A stretch of DNA of 33,073 bases. It comes from Gemmata massiliana. GTDB lineage: Bacteria; Planctomycetota; Planctomycetia; Gemmatales; Gemmataceae. A program made the translations under genes and the position numbers. Where the stretch lies: the NCBI GenBank assembly GCA_000531095.1, contig HG799465.1, positions 630,820-663,892 of the forward strand, in the 5' to 3' direction. The notes beneath the pieces were generated by a model that worked only from the letters and a program-made list of their open reading frames with translations, ran no database searches and was not told the origin of the DNA. Positions 1-6,623 of this stretch are shown one piece after another (the stretch's first letter is position 1; each line of letters opens with the position of its first letter).

Positions 1-899
1 CTCCCCCACAAGGAGCGAGGGGGGACGGGAAGGTAGGTTGCCTTTCGTCCCGCCTCGAGCACCCGTGTGTCGTTGAGCCGCTGCGTCACCTGGAATCCCT
101 CGGGGTCAGCGTCGAGTGGCTGCCCGCGACCGCTCGGGGCGTTGTTGAACCAGGCGCGATCACAGCACAAGCGGGGGCACTTGTCTGCGTGATGCTCGCG
201 AACCACGAGACGGGCGCAGTTCAGCCGGTGCGCGAGATCGCGTTGGCGCTGCCGAAGGGGTCGCGTTTGCACTGCGACGCGGTGCAGGCAGTTGGCAAAA
301 TGCCAGTGAACTTCCGCGAACTCGGAGCGACCACGCTTACGGCCAGTGCGCACAAATTCGGTGGACCAAAGGGCGTCGGCGTGCTGCTCGCGAAACGCGG
401 CACGTCGCTGACGCCCCTCACCTACGGCGGGCACCAGCAACAGGGCCGGCGCCCGGGCACGGAGCCGGTCGCGCTCGCGGTGGGGATGGCGGTCGCGTTA
501 GAACTTGCGACGCGAAACATGGCCGCCAATCGCGCGAAGCTGGAATCGCACCGCGCGCGGTTGTGGACCACACTGGAACGCACGTGCCCGCCGGTGGTAC
601 TCAACGGTCCGGAGATTGGCGCGCCCGATGTGGTGCCGACGACCCTGAACGTTTCGTTCCCCGGGTGTCGGTCGGACTTACTGCTGATGTCGCTCGATCT
701 CGCGGGCGTCGCGTGCGCGACCGGGTCCGCGTGTTCGAGCGGCAGTTTGCTCCCGAGCCCCGTTCTGCGCGCGATGGGAGTATCGGACGAGGTGCTGAAG
801 TCCGCACTGCGATTCAGTTTTTCGCCCGCGCAAACGAGTGAAGAAATCGACGACGCCGCAGCGCGCATCGCCAAATGCGTGTCGGCGACGCGCGCGTGA
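1..899 (+). CDS. Cysteine desulfurase, NifS/IscS family (5' end outside window)
   Basis: PLP-dependent class V aminotransferase that takes sulfur from cysteine for Fe-S cluster or tRNA thiolation pathways. The frame is open from base 3 to the TGA at 897-899. An ATG exists at 189, but family-like sequence lies well upstream of it (SRLEHPCVVEPLRHLES at about 51-101), so 189 is not the start. Visible family motifs are NHETGAVQP, the PLP-lysine region SAHKFGGPKGVG, and the catalytic-cysteine loop ATGSACSSGS near the C-terminus. About 299 codons are present of a usual 380-400, so roughly the first quarter is missing. The first 45 bases are unusually G-rich and encode a stretch (PPQGARGDGK) that does not look like the family. 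They may belong to a repeat or mark an assembly edge. Function is secure; physiological role (IscS, NifS or accessory) is not. Confidence 0.93.
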   Translation, partial: PPQGARGDGKVGCLSSRLEHPCVVEPLRHLESLGVSVEWLPATARGVVEPGAITAQAGALVCVMLANHETGAVQPVREIALALPKGSRLHCDAVQAVGKMPVNFRELGATTLTASAHKFGGPKGVGVLLAKRGTSLTPLTYGGHQQQGRRPGTEPVALAVGMAVALELATRNMAANRAKLESHRARLWTTLERTCPPVVLNGPEIGAPDVVPTTLNVSFPGCRSDLLLMSLDLAGVACATGSACSSGSLLPSPVLRAMGVSDEVLKSALRFSFSPAQTSEEIDDAAARIAKCVSATRA

Positions 900-905
900 G
901 CGGAA

Positions 906-1682
906 CTACTTCGGGGACACGTCGAAGTCGGTGGGCTTCATCTCCATCGTCGCCCCCGGCCCGGCAATTTGGATAACGTCACCGGCGCGCCCCTTAGCGC
1001 CGCCGCGGATGCCGTTCTCGTGCCAATACGCGATCCGGAACTTCCCGGCCGGGGCGTTCTTGATCTCGAACTTCCCGTCCTCATCGGTGACCGCGTAGTA
1101 CGGGTGATCGAAGATGCGGACGTAACCCGTCATCCAGCCGTGAACCGTACATTTGTACTGGATCGGTGTCGGCTCCTCCACCAGCGGTTTCGGCATCTTC
1201 CATTGTCCGATCTGAGGGACATTCACGTTGTGCGAGCCGTTGTTGGCGGTGTCCCAGAAGAAGTTGTGTGCCATCGCGACCGGGTTCTTCACCACGATCG
1301 TGTCGCCGACGCGGGCAACCGTCACGCGCTTCACGAACATGCAGCACGGCTGATCGATGACGGCCTCTTCGGGTTTGCGCTTCGCATCGGCCGGATGAAT
1401 CTCGTTCGCCGCGAACTTGGCCTTCAGGTTCGTAGCGTCGTCCGGGCGCAGGTACACCACCACGTTCTTGATCCCGAGGTTCTTGGGGTTCACCAGAATC
1501 GATTCGTCGAGAATCGGCCCCTTCGCAAGACACGCGCCCGCGGGTCCGTTCAGCGGCAGGCGCTTCGGGATCGGCTTACCGGCCGGGAACACCACCTGTC
1601 CTTTGACCGTCATCCATTGTTGTTGCGCGCTCGCAACAGATATGAGCGCGCAGCAGCACACGCACGACAATAAGAGTCGCAT
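906..1682 (-). CDS. Secreted cupredoxin-like protein with regulatory-like beta domain
   Basis: 258 aa. A signal peptide (MRLLLSCVCCCALISVASA, cut before QQQ) sends it out of the cytoplasm. The N-terminal third is a beta-rich segment (MTVKGQVVFPAGKPIPKR... KNVVVYLRPDD). The middle has the layout of a plastocyanin-type copper site: a His in AHNFF, then YKCTVHGWMTGY, which supplies the Cys, His and Met. The C-terminal stretch (VTDEDGKFEIKNAPAGKFRIAYWHE) resembles carboxypeptidase-regulatory-like domains. The ATG at 1682 has GAGG about 8 bases upstream. The downstream half of the sigma factor at 1717-3339 is a clear paralogue, in the same order and on the same strand, 34 bases away. Copper binding or electron transfer is inferred from the residues; no partner is known. 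Confidence 0.8.
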   Translation of the reverse strand: MRLLLSCVCCCALISVASAQQQWMTVKGQVVFPAGKPIPKRLPLNGPAGACLAKGPILDESILVNPKNLGIKNVVVYLRPDDATNLKAKFAANEIHPADAKRKPEEAVIDQPCCMFVKRVTVARVGDTIVVKNPVAMAHNFFWDTANNGSHNVNVPQIGQWKMPKPLVEEPTPIQYKCTVHGWMTGYVRIFDHPYYAVTDEDGKFEIKNAPAGKFRIAYWHENGIRGGAKGRAGDVIQIAGPGATMEMKPTDFDVSPK

Positions 1683-1716
1683 CAGAGCACCTCGGGAGTA
1701 ATAGAAACGGGAAGCG

Positions 1717-3339
1717 TTACTTTTTGGCGGGCCAACCTCGACTCTCGAACTCGCGCGGATCGAGTTCGAGTGTCCCCGCGCGGCTCTCGGGGATCGTCAC
1801 CTTCTCACCCAATCGGCCGGGCGCGCCGCCCAGGAAGCCGGCCACTTCGTGCCACGCGACCAACCGCCATTTGCCGGCGGGGGCGTTCTCGATCGTGAAC
1901 CGGCCGCTCGCGTCGGTAACTGCGAAGTACGGGTGATCGAAGGCCCACACGAAACCGGTCATCCACGGGTGAACGGTGGACCGGAACGAGTCGGGTGAGT
2001 GCAGTTCTGGTAGTGGCTCCGAAGTTCGGCTCGTGTCATTGGTGACCAGGACGTTGAATTCGCGCATCGTGCTGGCCATATCGGAAGTCGCCGCGGTGTA
2101 ACGGATGTTGGTGGGCACCTTCAGCCGGTTGGTGAAGGTCACGCGGTCCCCGGCTCGCACGGCCAGCGTTCGCGGGAGGAACTGCCCGGCCACCGCGACC
2201 ACGTGGTGCTCCTGCGCCTCCGGATCAACGAGAAGCGGGCGGATCTCCTCCCGCGGGAAACTCGCCTTCCTGTCGTCCGAGTCCGGGCGCAACCACACCA
2301 CTACGTTCGCGATCCCGCGGTTCTTGTCGTTAACGATCGTGTCCTCGTACCGCAATGGTGCGAACGGCTTCCACGCCTCGGGGTCCTGGATTCCGTTGGT
2401 CGGAACCAAACGCGGGTCCGGGATCGCCCGTTCCTTGGGGAACACGATGCGCCCCGATATGGTCACCCACTGTTTGGTGACCGCGTGCGGGGCGGGTGCC
2501 GCGTCGAGCTGCGTTTTCGGCGATGCTGAGCGTTCGGTAATCGGATCGGGCGACGAAATCGGGGGATTGTTCGGTTCGTAAGCTACACCAAATGCGATTC
2601 CGCTGACCGCAAGAATCACGCCCACCGTCGTGGCCCACAGTTTCGCGCCGATACCGCGTTTCAGCGCGTCAGTCGCGAGTGCAACACTCGTGGGCGAAGG
2701 CGCGGGAGCGAGCGTTGCAGCGCGTGCCGGCGACGCGAGGGCACCGGTGAGCAAACCGACCGCGAGTGTGACACCGCGGCGAGCTAGTCGCGAACGCAGC
2801 AGCTCCTTCCCGCGATCGAGTCGGCGCCGGAGCGTGCTGAGGCTCCAGCCGAGTTCGCGTGCGGCTTCGTCGTGCGTGCGCTCTTCGAGGAAGCACGCGA
2901 CCAGCGCGGCACGCGGTTCGTCCGGTATCGCGGCGAGTTCTTCGTCCAGAACCCGGAGGACGTCGTTGAAGTCGGCTCGCGGCGCCTCTTCGATCCGCTG
3001 TTCGGTGGTCGCCTTCTGCTCGCGCTTCTCCCGGCGCTGTTCGTGTCGGCGGGCCGCGAGACCAATGCGCCGGGCGACGCCGAACAGCCACCCGCCCACC
3101 GAAGTCGCTTCCGCAGCGCCCCGGGGGTTACGAGCGAGAACGAGGAAGACCGCCTGGAACGCATCTTCGGCGAGGTGCGCGTCACGAACGGTTCGTCTGC
3201 ACACACCGAACACGAGCCGGCCGTGCCGCTTCACCAACTGCTCGAACGCGGGTTGGTCGTGTTGTTCGGTGAAGCGGCTCAGTAGTGCGCGATCGTCGGG
3301 CGCGGTGAGCAGGCCGGGGAGTCGAAGGCGGGCCGACAT
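1717..3339 (-). CDS. Membrane-anchored ECF sigma factor fused to a cupredoxin-like domain
   Basis: 540 aa from the ATG at 3339, chosen over GTG 3348 because GGAG lies 8 bases upstream of it. Residues about 25-100 are sigma-70 region 2 (FEQLVKRHGRLVFGVCRR, AEDAFQAVFLVLARNP). Residues about 128-188 are region 4 with a helix-turn-helix (EERTHDEAARELGWSLSTLR). A weak hydrophobic stretch lies near 190-208 and a strong membrane helix near 235-254 (LWATTVGVILAVSGIAFGVA). Residues about 288-540 repeat the architecture of the neighbouring secreted protein (WVTISGRIVFP, NVVVWLRPDS, STVHPWMTGF, FDHPYFAVTD). The Cys of the copper site is Ser here and the first His is replaced, so metal binding is probably lost. 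The layout suggests a cytoplasmic sigma domain tethered to an extracytoplasmic sensor. ECF factors with long C-terminal extensions are known in planctomycetes; this partner domain I do not recognise as described. Confidence 0.85.
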   Translation of the reverse strand: MSARLRLPGLLTAPDDRALLSRFTEQHDQPAFEQLVKRHGRLVFGVCRRTVRDAHLAEDAFQAVFLVLARNPRGAAEATSVGGWLFGVARRIGLAARRHEQRREKREQKATTEQRIEEAPRADFNDVLRVLDEELAAIPDEPRAALVACFLEERTHDEAARELGWSLSTLRRRLDRGKELLRSRLARRGVTLAVGLLTGALASPARAATLAPAPSPTSVALATDALKRGIGAKLWATTVGVILAVSGIAFGVAYEPNNPPISSPDPITERSASPKTQLDAAPAPHAVTKQWVTISGRIVFPKERAIPDPRLVPTNGIQDPEAWKPFAPLRYEDTIVNDKNRGIANVVVWLRPDSDDRKASFPREEIRPLLVDPEAQEHHVVAVAGQFLPRTLAVRAGDRVTFTNRLKVPTNIRYTAATSDMASTMREFNVLVTNDTSRTSEPLPELHSPDSFRSTVHPWMTGFVWAFDHPYFAVTDASGRFTIENAPAGKWRLVAWHEVAGFLGGAPGRLGEKVTIPESRAGTLELDPREFESRGWPAKK

Positions 3340-3505
3340 TGGGAGCACTCCGAACGAGCGTCTACCCTATCATGTCCGCCCGCGGCGCGAGGTGCTCAGA
3401 AAAATGGACGGAGGAATCGGAGAACCGTGGATGACCTGAGAGGCAGAGCCGCAGATGACGCAGATCACGCGGATTAAAACTAAGGGCCGCTAGTTGCGTA
3501 GCCCT

Positions 3506-3573
3506 ACCCGCTCGTTAACACTCGCGGTTCGCCCAGAACGATCCAGGCGAACCGCGAGTGTTAACGAGCGGGT
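3506..3573. repeat. Perfect 28-bp inverted repeat (family B)
   Basis: Arms 3506-3533 and 3546-3573 are exact reverse complements around a 12-base loop. An outer, shorter inverted pair (3460-3470 and 3586-3596, GCAGATCACGC) encloses it, so the gap between the sigma factor and mannose-6-phosphate isomerase genes is a nested palindrome. A single arm recurs at 28732-28759 with two mismatches. It could act as a terminator for the manA transcript, but it looks like a mobile or REP-type intergenic element. Confidence 0.9.
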
Positions 3574-3612
3574 GGGTATTTTCTTGCGTGATCTGCGGTT
3601 CTTCCACCGTCT

Positions 3613-4608
3613 TCAAACTGGCAGGCCGCACTCGAGGAGGGTCACTTCGGTCGCGGGTACCACGATAGCCGTGCCGACTTCCGCAGGGAGCAAGTACACG
3701 TCGCCCGTGCGGATCGGGTACCGGACGCCGGCCGATTCGAGTTCGCCGTGCCCCTTCACGCACACAACCGCGCGGCACTGGTTCTTCGCCCCCACGCGGA
3801 ACGGGACCGCGCTTGTGAGGCGTTCCAGGGTGAAGTGCGCACACGTCACTAGGCCCTCGCGACGCACGCCGTTGCTCACAACAACTGACGGGCCAACGGG
3901 ATAGCACGGGCCGCGCCCAAAATCCGCGCACGCCAGGGCTTCGTTGATGTGGAGTTGACGCGGTTGACCGGTCTTCGCGTCGACACGGTCCCAGTCGTAC
4001 AGGCGATAGGTGATGTCGCTCGTCTGCTGCACTTCAAACAGAAGCAGATTCGAGCCGATCGCGTGAACGGTACCTGCTTCGAGGAACACGCAGTCGCCAG
4101 TGTTCGGCGTGAAGCTGTGGAGCGTGCGCGGGGCGGTCTTTGTGGCGAGTGCGGCGCGGAAGTCGTTCGCACGAACGCCCTCGGCAAACCCGGCAAAGAG
4201 CCGACTCGTTACCGGGTCGCGTTCGAGAACAACCCACGCTTCGGTTTTGCCGAACTTGCCCGGCCCGAGGAGCGCGGCCTGCGAGTCGTTCGGGTGGACT
4301 TGCACCGAGAGTTCTTGTCTGGCATCAAGGAACTTCAACAGGAGCGGGAACCGCCCCTGCGGAGCCTTGGCCCCGCCAACGATGCGACACGGATCGGCGG
4401 AAAACACTTCGCGGAGCGTGGAACCGGCGAGAGGGCCGTCGGCAACGCGGCTAGGGCTGCCGTCCACGTCGCTCAGAATCCACGCTTCGCCGATGGGATC
4501 GGTGTGTGTAACCGTGCGATTCAGGAACGCGGGCAGCCGGCGCCCGCCCCACAGATTCGTGGTGAAAATCGGCTCAAACCGCAAAGGGTATAGCGGTGGT
4601 CGTGCCAT
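3613..4608 (-). CDS. manA: Mannose-6-phosphate isomerase, type I (class I PMI)
   Basis: 331 aa. Zinc enzyme interconverting fructose-6-phosphate and mannose-6-phosphate in the cytoplasm, feeding GDP-mannose and polysaccharide synthesis. The frame extends upstream to 4869, but the family homology begins at MARPPLYPLRFEPIF. The ATG at 4608 is preceded by GGAAGGAAG, so I start there. Zinc ligands are recognisable in SVQVHPND (Gln103, His105), KTEAW (Glu123) and GTVHAIG (His182). The catalytic-site Arg is in YRLYDWDR. The C-terminal beta domain is complete and ends ECGLPV. Short bacterial versions of about 320 residues are common, so length is normal. The gene stands alone, divergent from the small exported protein at 4859. 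Confidence 0.93.
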   Translation of the reverse strand: MARPPLYPLRFEPIFTTNLWGGRRLPAFLNRTVTHTDPIGEAWILSDVDGSPSRVADGPLAGSTLREVFSADPCRIVGGAKAPQGRFPLLLKFLDARQELSVQVHPNDSQAALLGPGKFGKTEAWVVLERDPVTSRLFAGFAEGVRANDFRAALATKTAPRTLHSFTPNTGDCVFLEAGTVHAIGSNLLLFEVQQTSDITYRLYDWDRVDAKTGQPRQLHINEALACADFGRGPCYPVGPSVVVSNGVRREGLVTCAHFTLERLTSAVPFRVGAKNQCRAVVCVKGHGELESAGVRYPIRTGDVYLLPAEVGTAIVVPATEVTLLECGLPV

Positions 4609-4858
4609 CCGCGGCTTCCTTCCGACGGCCGGTTGCACGAACCGGCCCACATCATCCTGATCCCGGTGAACGGCCGTTAATTCCGCGTTTCCTTCGCCGT
4701 ACATCCCATTTCCTTCACAATACGCGGTCGGGCATTTCTCAACAATGCAACCGTAGGGCGCAAGTCGGCTATTACGCCTCGTTACTTGAGAGGAACTGGC
4801 GGATAACGAAAACCGCCGGAAAACACAAGCTCCCGATGACTTCGGGATGGAGATAAAA

Positions 4859-5164
4859 ATGATCCGCAAATTGGTTCTTGGCGCGGTGGCGGCAACGGCG
4901 ATCGGGTTCGGTACCCAAACGGCGACGGCCGGCGAGCCGTTCCGCGGTCCGGTCGGCCCCTCGAACGGCGGGTTCGTCCCGCCGCACCAGCGGCACGACC
5001 ACGACTACGTGGTGTTCGTGAAGCGCGGCGGGCACTTCGGGTACTGGGAGCGGTACGGGCGGTACGAAACGCGGCGCGAGGCCGAGCGCGTTGAACGGTT
5101 CCTGGAGAGCCGCGGGCACCGGGCGCGGATCGAAGTGGTCGAGGACCGCCGCCGCCCGTGGTAA
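4859..5164 (+). CDS. Small exported protein of unknown function
   Basis: 101 aa from the ATG at 4859, which has GGAG about 7 bases upstream; an in-frame ATG at 4847 lacks this. Residues 1-25 form a signal peptide (MIRKLVLGAVAATAIGFG, then TATAGEP). The mature part is rich in Gly, His, Arg and Tyr, with a predicted helix from about residue 66 (ETRREAERVERFLESRGH) followed by a basic end (VVEDRRRPW). The pattern of a strand, a Glu/Arg-rich helix and a strand resembles a SPOR-like half repeat, but I cannot claim that. It diverges from manA and ends just before a strong hairpin at 5196-5228. Small secreted proteins like this are frequent in planctomycetes; no function is assigned. Confidence 0.75.
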   Translation: MIRKLVLGAVAATAIGFGTQTATAGEPFRGPVGPSNGGFVPPHQRHDHDYVVFVKRGGHFGYWERYGRYETRREAERVERFLESRGHRARIEVVEDRRRPW

Positions 5165-5195
5165 GTGAGCCGTAAGCGATCGAATCGCAAAAAAT

Positions 5196-5228
5196 CGGCG
5201 CACACCGCGAACCATCGGGTGTGCGCCG
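5196..5228 (+). terminator. 11-bp perfect hairpin after the small exported protein
   Basis: Arms CGGCGCACACC (5196-5206) and GGTGTGCGCCG (5218-5228) pair perfectly around an 11-base loop, 31 bases after the stop codon at 5164. There is no clear T-run after it, so termination efficiency is uncertain. Confidence 0.6.
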
Positions 5229-5271
5229 CGTCTATAGGTGTGACTAGCTAACATCGAACCAGGAACAAGCC

Positions 5272-5403
5272 ATGACCGGGTTTATTAAACAGCCGCGTAA
5301 CCCCCAACGACCGCAACAACGCGGGTTCGGGTTCGGGCCGTTTAATCGACCCAATCAATTCCCGAATCAGTTCCGCACCCAGATTACCATCCGAACCGGA
5401 TGA
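5272..5403 (+). CDS. 43-aa Asn/Gln/Phe/Pro-rich peptide
   Basis: An ORF of 43 codons starting at the ATG at 5272, with AGGA about 9 bases upstream, ending at TGA 5401-5403. It encodes MTGFIKQPRNPQRPQQRG followed by FGFGPFNRPNQFPNQF and a short ITIRTG end. Composition is strikingly low-complexity (Gln, Asn, Pro, Phe, Arg) and it has no signal peptide. It sits between two hairpins, and the second has a T-run, so it looks like an independent transcription unit just upstream of the tRNA array. I recognise no family. The ribosome binding site and terminator favour a real gene, but chance cannot be excluded at this length. Confidence 0.5.
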   Translation: MTGFIKQPRNPQRPQQRGFGFGPFNRPNQFPNQFRTQITIRTG

Positions 5404-5422
5404 TGCCATACCGAATGGGTTC

Positions 5423-5475
5423 AACACCCATCGGCCGGGCATCTCCACTAGGGGTGCCCGGCCGATGGTGTTTTT
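5423..5475 (+). terminator. Rho-independent terminator
   Basis: Left arm 5423-5441 and right arm from 5455 pair over about 18 bases with one bulge (core CATCGGCCGGGCA / TGCCCGGCCGATG), followed by TTTTT at 5470-5475. It lies 20 bases after the 43-aa ORF and 9 bases before the first tRNA, so it separates the two units. Confidence 0.8.
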
Positions 5476-5483
5476 GCACGTAC

Positions 5484-5557
5484 AGCGGTGTGGAGCCGAA
5501 TGGTAAGGCGGCGCCCTGTTAAGGCGTAATTTGTAGGTTCGATTCCTACCACCGCTG
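5484..5557 (+). tRNA. tRNA-Asn(GTT), copy 1
   Basis: Acceptor AGCGGTG pairs with CACCGCT, with discriminator G73 as expected for Asn. The anticodon arm is GCGCC-CTGTTAA-GGCGT, anticodon GTT. The T arm GTAGG-TTCGATT-CCTAC is canonical. The D arm is GCC-GAATGGTAA-GGC, with four rather than two bases between acceptor and D stem. No CCA is encoded. Confidence 0.88.
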
Positions 5558-5598
5558 CTGACAGCGACGGGCCGTTGCGCTCACGAACGGCCCCGTAT

Positions 5599-5673
5599 TG
5601 CCGGGGATTCAGTGCTGGTACTGATGCCACCCTCTGAAGGTGGACGACGCTGGTTCGATTCCAGCCCCGGCAA
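5599..5673 (+). tRNA. tRNA-Gln(CTG)
   Basis: Acceptor TGCCGGG pairs with CCCGGCA. The U1-A72 pair is a known tRNA-Gln identity feature. Anticodon arm CCACC-CTCTGAA-GGTGG gives anticodon CTG. T arm GCTGG-TTCGATT-CCAGC. The D arm TCAG-TGCTGGTA-CTGA is preceded by GAT, so position 8 is G rather than the almost universal U. It is a close sequence relative of the next Gln gene. Confidence 0.85.
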
Positions 5674-5686
5674 CTGTGCGATCGAT

Positions 5687-5761
5687 TCCGGGGGATTCAG
5701 TGCTGGTACTGATGTCACCCTTTGAAGGTGAATGGCGCTGGTTCGATTCCAGCCCCCGGAA
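5687..5761 (+). tRNA. tRNA-Gln(TTG)
   Basis: Acceptor TCCGGGG pairs with CCCCGGA, again U1-A72. Anticodon arm TCACC-CTTTGAA-GGTGA gives TTG. T arm GCTGG-TTCGATT-CCAGC. The D arm is identical to that of the CTG gene 88 bases upstream, and position 8 is again G. The two genes are tandem duplicates that diverged in anticodon stem and acceptor. Confidence 0.85.
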
Positions 5762-5771
5762 CCTGACCGGA

Positions 5772-5901
5772 GAGCGCGGAATTCGGAGCGCGGAACTTGA
5801 GAAGCGCGGAGTTCGGAGCGCGGAACGCGGAGTGAAAACGAACGAAAACGAACGAACTGCGGAGTATTGATCTTTCGTTCCGCGCTCCGAACTCCGCGCT
5901 C
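5772..5901. repeat. Inverted-repeat element, copy 1 (between tRNA-Gln and tRNA-Lys)
   Basis: Arms 5772-5796 and 5877-5901 (25 bases, GAGCGCGGAATTCGGAGCGC at the left end) are reverse complements with one mismatch. The interior has a GAACGAAAACGAACGAACTG tract. A related copy lies at 6066-6174 with the same interior layout, so this is a small repeat family inserted between tRNA genes. Confidence 0.85.
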
Positions 5902-5906
5902 GAAAT

Positions 5907-5979
5907 GCCTCGCACGCTTCAATGGTGAAGCCGCCGGCTTTTAACCGGCTGATGCAGGGTTCGATCCCCTGGCGAGGTA
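5907..5979 (+). tRNA. tRNA-Lys(TTT)
   Basis: Acceptor GCCTCGC pairs with GCGAGGT (terminal G-U), discriminator A. D arm GCTTC-AATGGT-GAAGC. Anticodon arm GCCGG-CTTTTAA-CCGGC, anticodon TTT. T arm CAGGG-TTCGATC-CCCTG. The bases after the acceptor are AC, so U8 is absent. Confidence 0.86.
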
Positions 5980-5988
5980 CTGGTGACT

Positions 5989-6061
5989 CTCGGTGAAGCT
6001 AACACGGTTGAAGCGCCGCGCTGAAAACGCGGAGGAGCTGGTTCGACTCCAGCCGCCGGGA
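5989..6061 (+). tRNA. tRNA-Phe(GAA)
   Basis: Acceptor CTCGGTG pairs with CGCCGGG through two G-U wobbles, discriminator A. D arm GCT-AACACGGTTGA-AGC. Anticodon arm CCGCG-CTGAAAA-CGCGG gives GAA. T arm GCTGG-TTCGACT-CCAGC. Position 8 is A instead of U, and C1-G72 is unusual for a bacterial tRNA-Phe. Confidence 0.8.
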
Positions 6062-6065
6062 CTAA

Positions 6066-6174
6066 CGAATTCGGAGCGCGGAGCGCGGAACGCGGAGTAA
6101 GAACGAACGAAGACGAACAAACCGCAGGGTGTTGATCTTTCGTTCCACGTTCCGAACTCCGCGCTCCGAATTCG
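6066..6174. repeat. Inverted-repeat element, copy 2 (between tRNA-Phe and tRNA-Gly)
   Basis: Outer arms 6066-6082 and 6158-6174 (CGAATTCGGAGCGCGGA and its complement) are perfect, with further pairing inside. The interior GAACGAACGAAGACGAAC and TTGATCTTTCGTTCC parallel the copy at 5772-5901. Confidence 0.85.
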
Positions 6175-6181
6175 AGAAAAT

Positions 6182-6253
6182 GCGTTCGTGAGGTCAGCGG
6201 TAGCCTGCCTGGTTCCCAACCAGGACGCGCGGGTTCAAATCCCGCCGAACGCT
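6182..6253 (+). tRNA. tRNA-Gly(CCC)
   Basis: Acceptor GCGTTCG pairs with CGAACGC. Discriminator T73 fits glycine. D arm AGG-TCAGCGGTAG-CCT. Anticodon arm CCTGG-TTCCCAA-CCAGG, anticodon CCC. T arm GCGGG-TTCAAAT-CCCGC. U8 is present. One of the most canonical members of the array. Confidence 0.9.
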
Positions 6254-6279
6254 CTGCCCGCGCCCGATATCAGGGGCGT

Positions 6280-6352
6280 ACATACGTAGCTCAATTAGAA
6301 GAGCACTCGCTTTCGGAGCGGGAAGTTGCCGGTGCGAATCCGGTCGTAACTT
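6280..6352 (+). tRNA. Degenerate tRNA-Arg(TCG)-like gene
   Basis: The D stem GCTC/GAGC and the anticodon arm CTCGC-TTTCGGA-GCGGG (anticodon TCG) are clear. The T arm is GCCGG-TGCGAAT-CCGGT, so the conserved TTC is TGC. The D loop AATTAGAA lacks the GG pair. The acceptor ACATACG against CGTAACT has two mismatches. It may be a decaying tRNA or a highly divergent one. It is enclosed by the 9-bp inverted pair 6255-6263 / 6371-6379 (TGCCCGCGC). Confidence 0.5.
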
Positions 6353-6383
6353 TCACCGCCTCTGGGACTCGCGCGGGCAATTT

Positions 6384-6457
6384 CGGGAAGTGGGCCAGGT
6401 GGAGTGGCCGCGTGCGTCGGAAGCACGAAATCGCAGGTTCGACTCCTGTCTTCCCGA
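6384..6457 (+). tRNA. tRNA-Pro(CGG)
   Basis: Acceptor CGGGAAG pairs with CTTCCCG. C1-G72 and A73 fit proline. D arm GGCC-AGGTGGAGT-GGCC. Anticodon arm CGTGC-GTCGGAA-GCACG, anticodon CGG. T arm GCAGG-TTCGACT-CCTGT. U8 is present. Confidence 0.9.
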
Positions 6458-6467
6458 CTGTCGGTTT

Positions 6468-6539
6468 CAGGACGTGGGCCATTGGTTGGCCGCGAGTCTT
6501 GGGAACTCGTTCAAGTAGGTTCGATTCCTGCCGTCCTGA
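6468..6539 (+). tRNA. tRNA-Pro(TGG)
   Basis: Acceptor CAGGACG pairs perfectly with CGTCCTG, discriminator A. D arm GGCC-ATTGGTT-GGCC. Anticodon arm CGAGT-CTTGGGA-ACTCG, anticodon TGG. T arm GTAGG-TTCGATT-CCTGC. It follows the CGG gene by ten bases. Confidence 0.9.
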
Positions 6540-6543
6540 CTGC

Positions 6544-6612
6544 GCACCGTCCGAGGGCTGCGGCACTGGGCCTCCGAAGCCCGGTTAGCTGGTTCGACTC
6601 CAGCACGGTGTA
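6544..6612 (+). tRNA. tRNA-Arg(CCG)
   Basis: Acceptor GCACCGT pairs with ACGGTGT (terminal G-U), discriminator A. Anticodon arm TGGGC-CTCCGAA-GCCCG, anticodon CCG. T arm GCTGG-TTCGACT-CCAGC. At 69 bases it is short. The only D stem I can draw is CCG/CGG directly after the acceptor, with no two-base connector and no U8. The Arg gene at 6814 shares this architecture. Confidence 0.78.
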
Positions 6613-6623
6613 CTGCGCGTTAT

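Noticed and set aside
4609..4869. 87-codon N-terminal extension of mannose-6-phosphate isomerase
   Set aside because: No homology-like sequence, Ser/Arg-rich, and a good ribosome binding site stands before the ATG at 4608.
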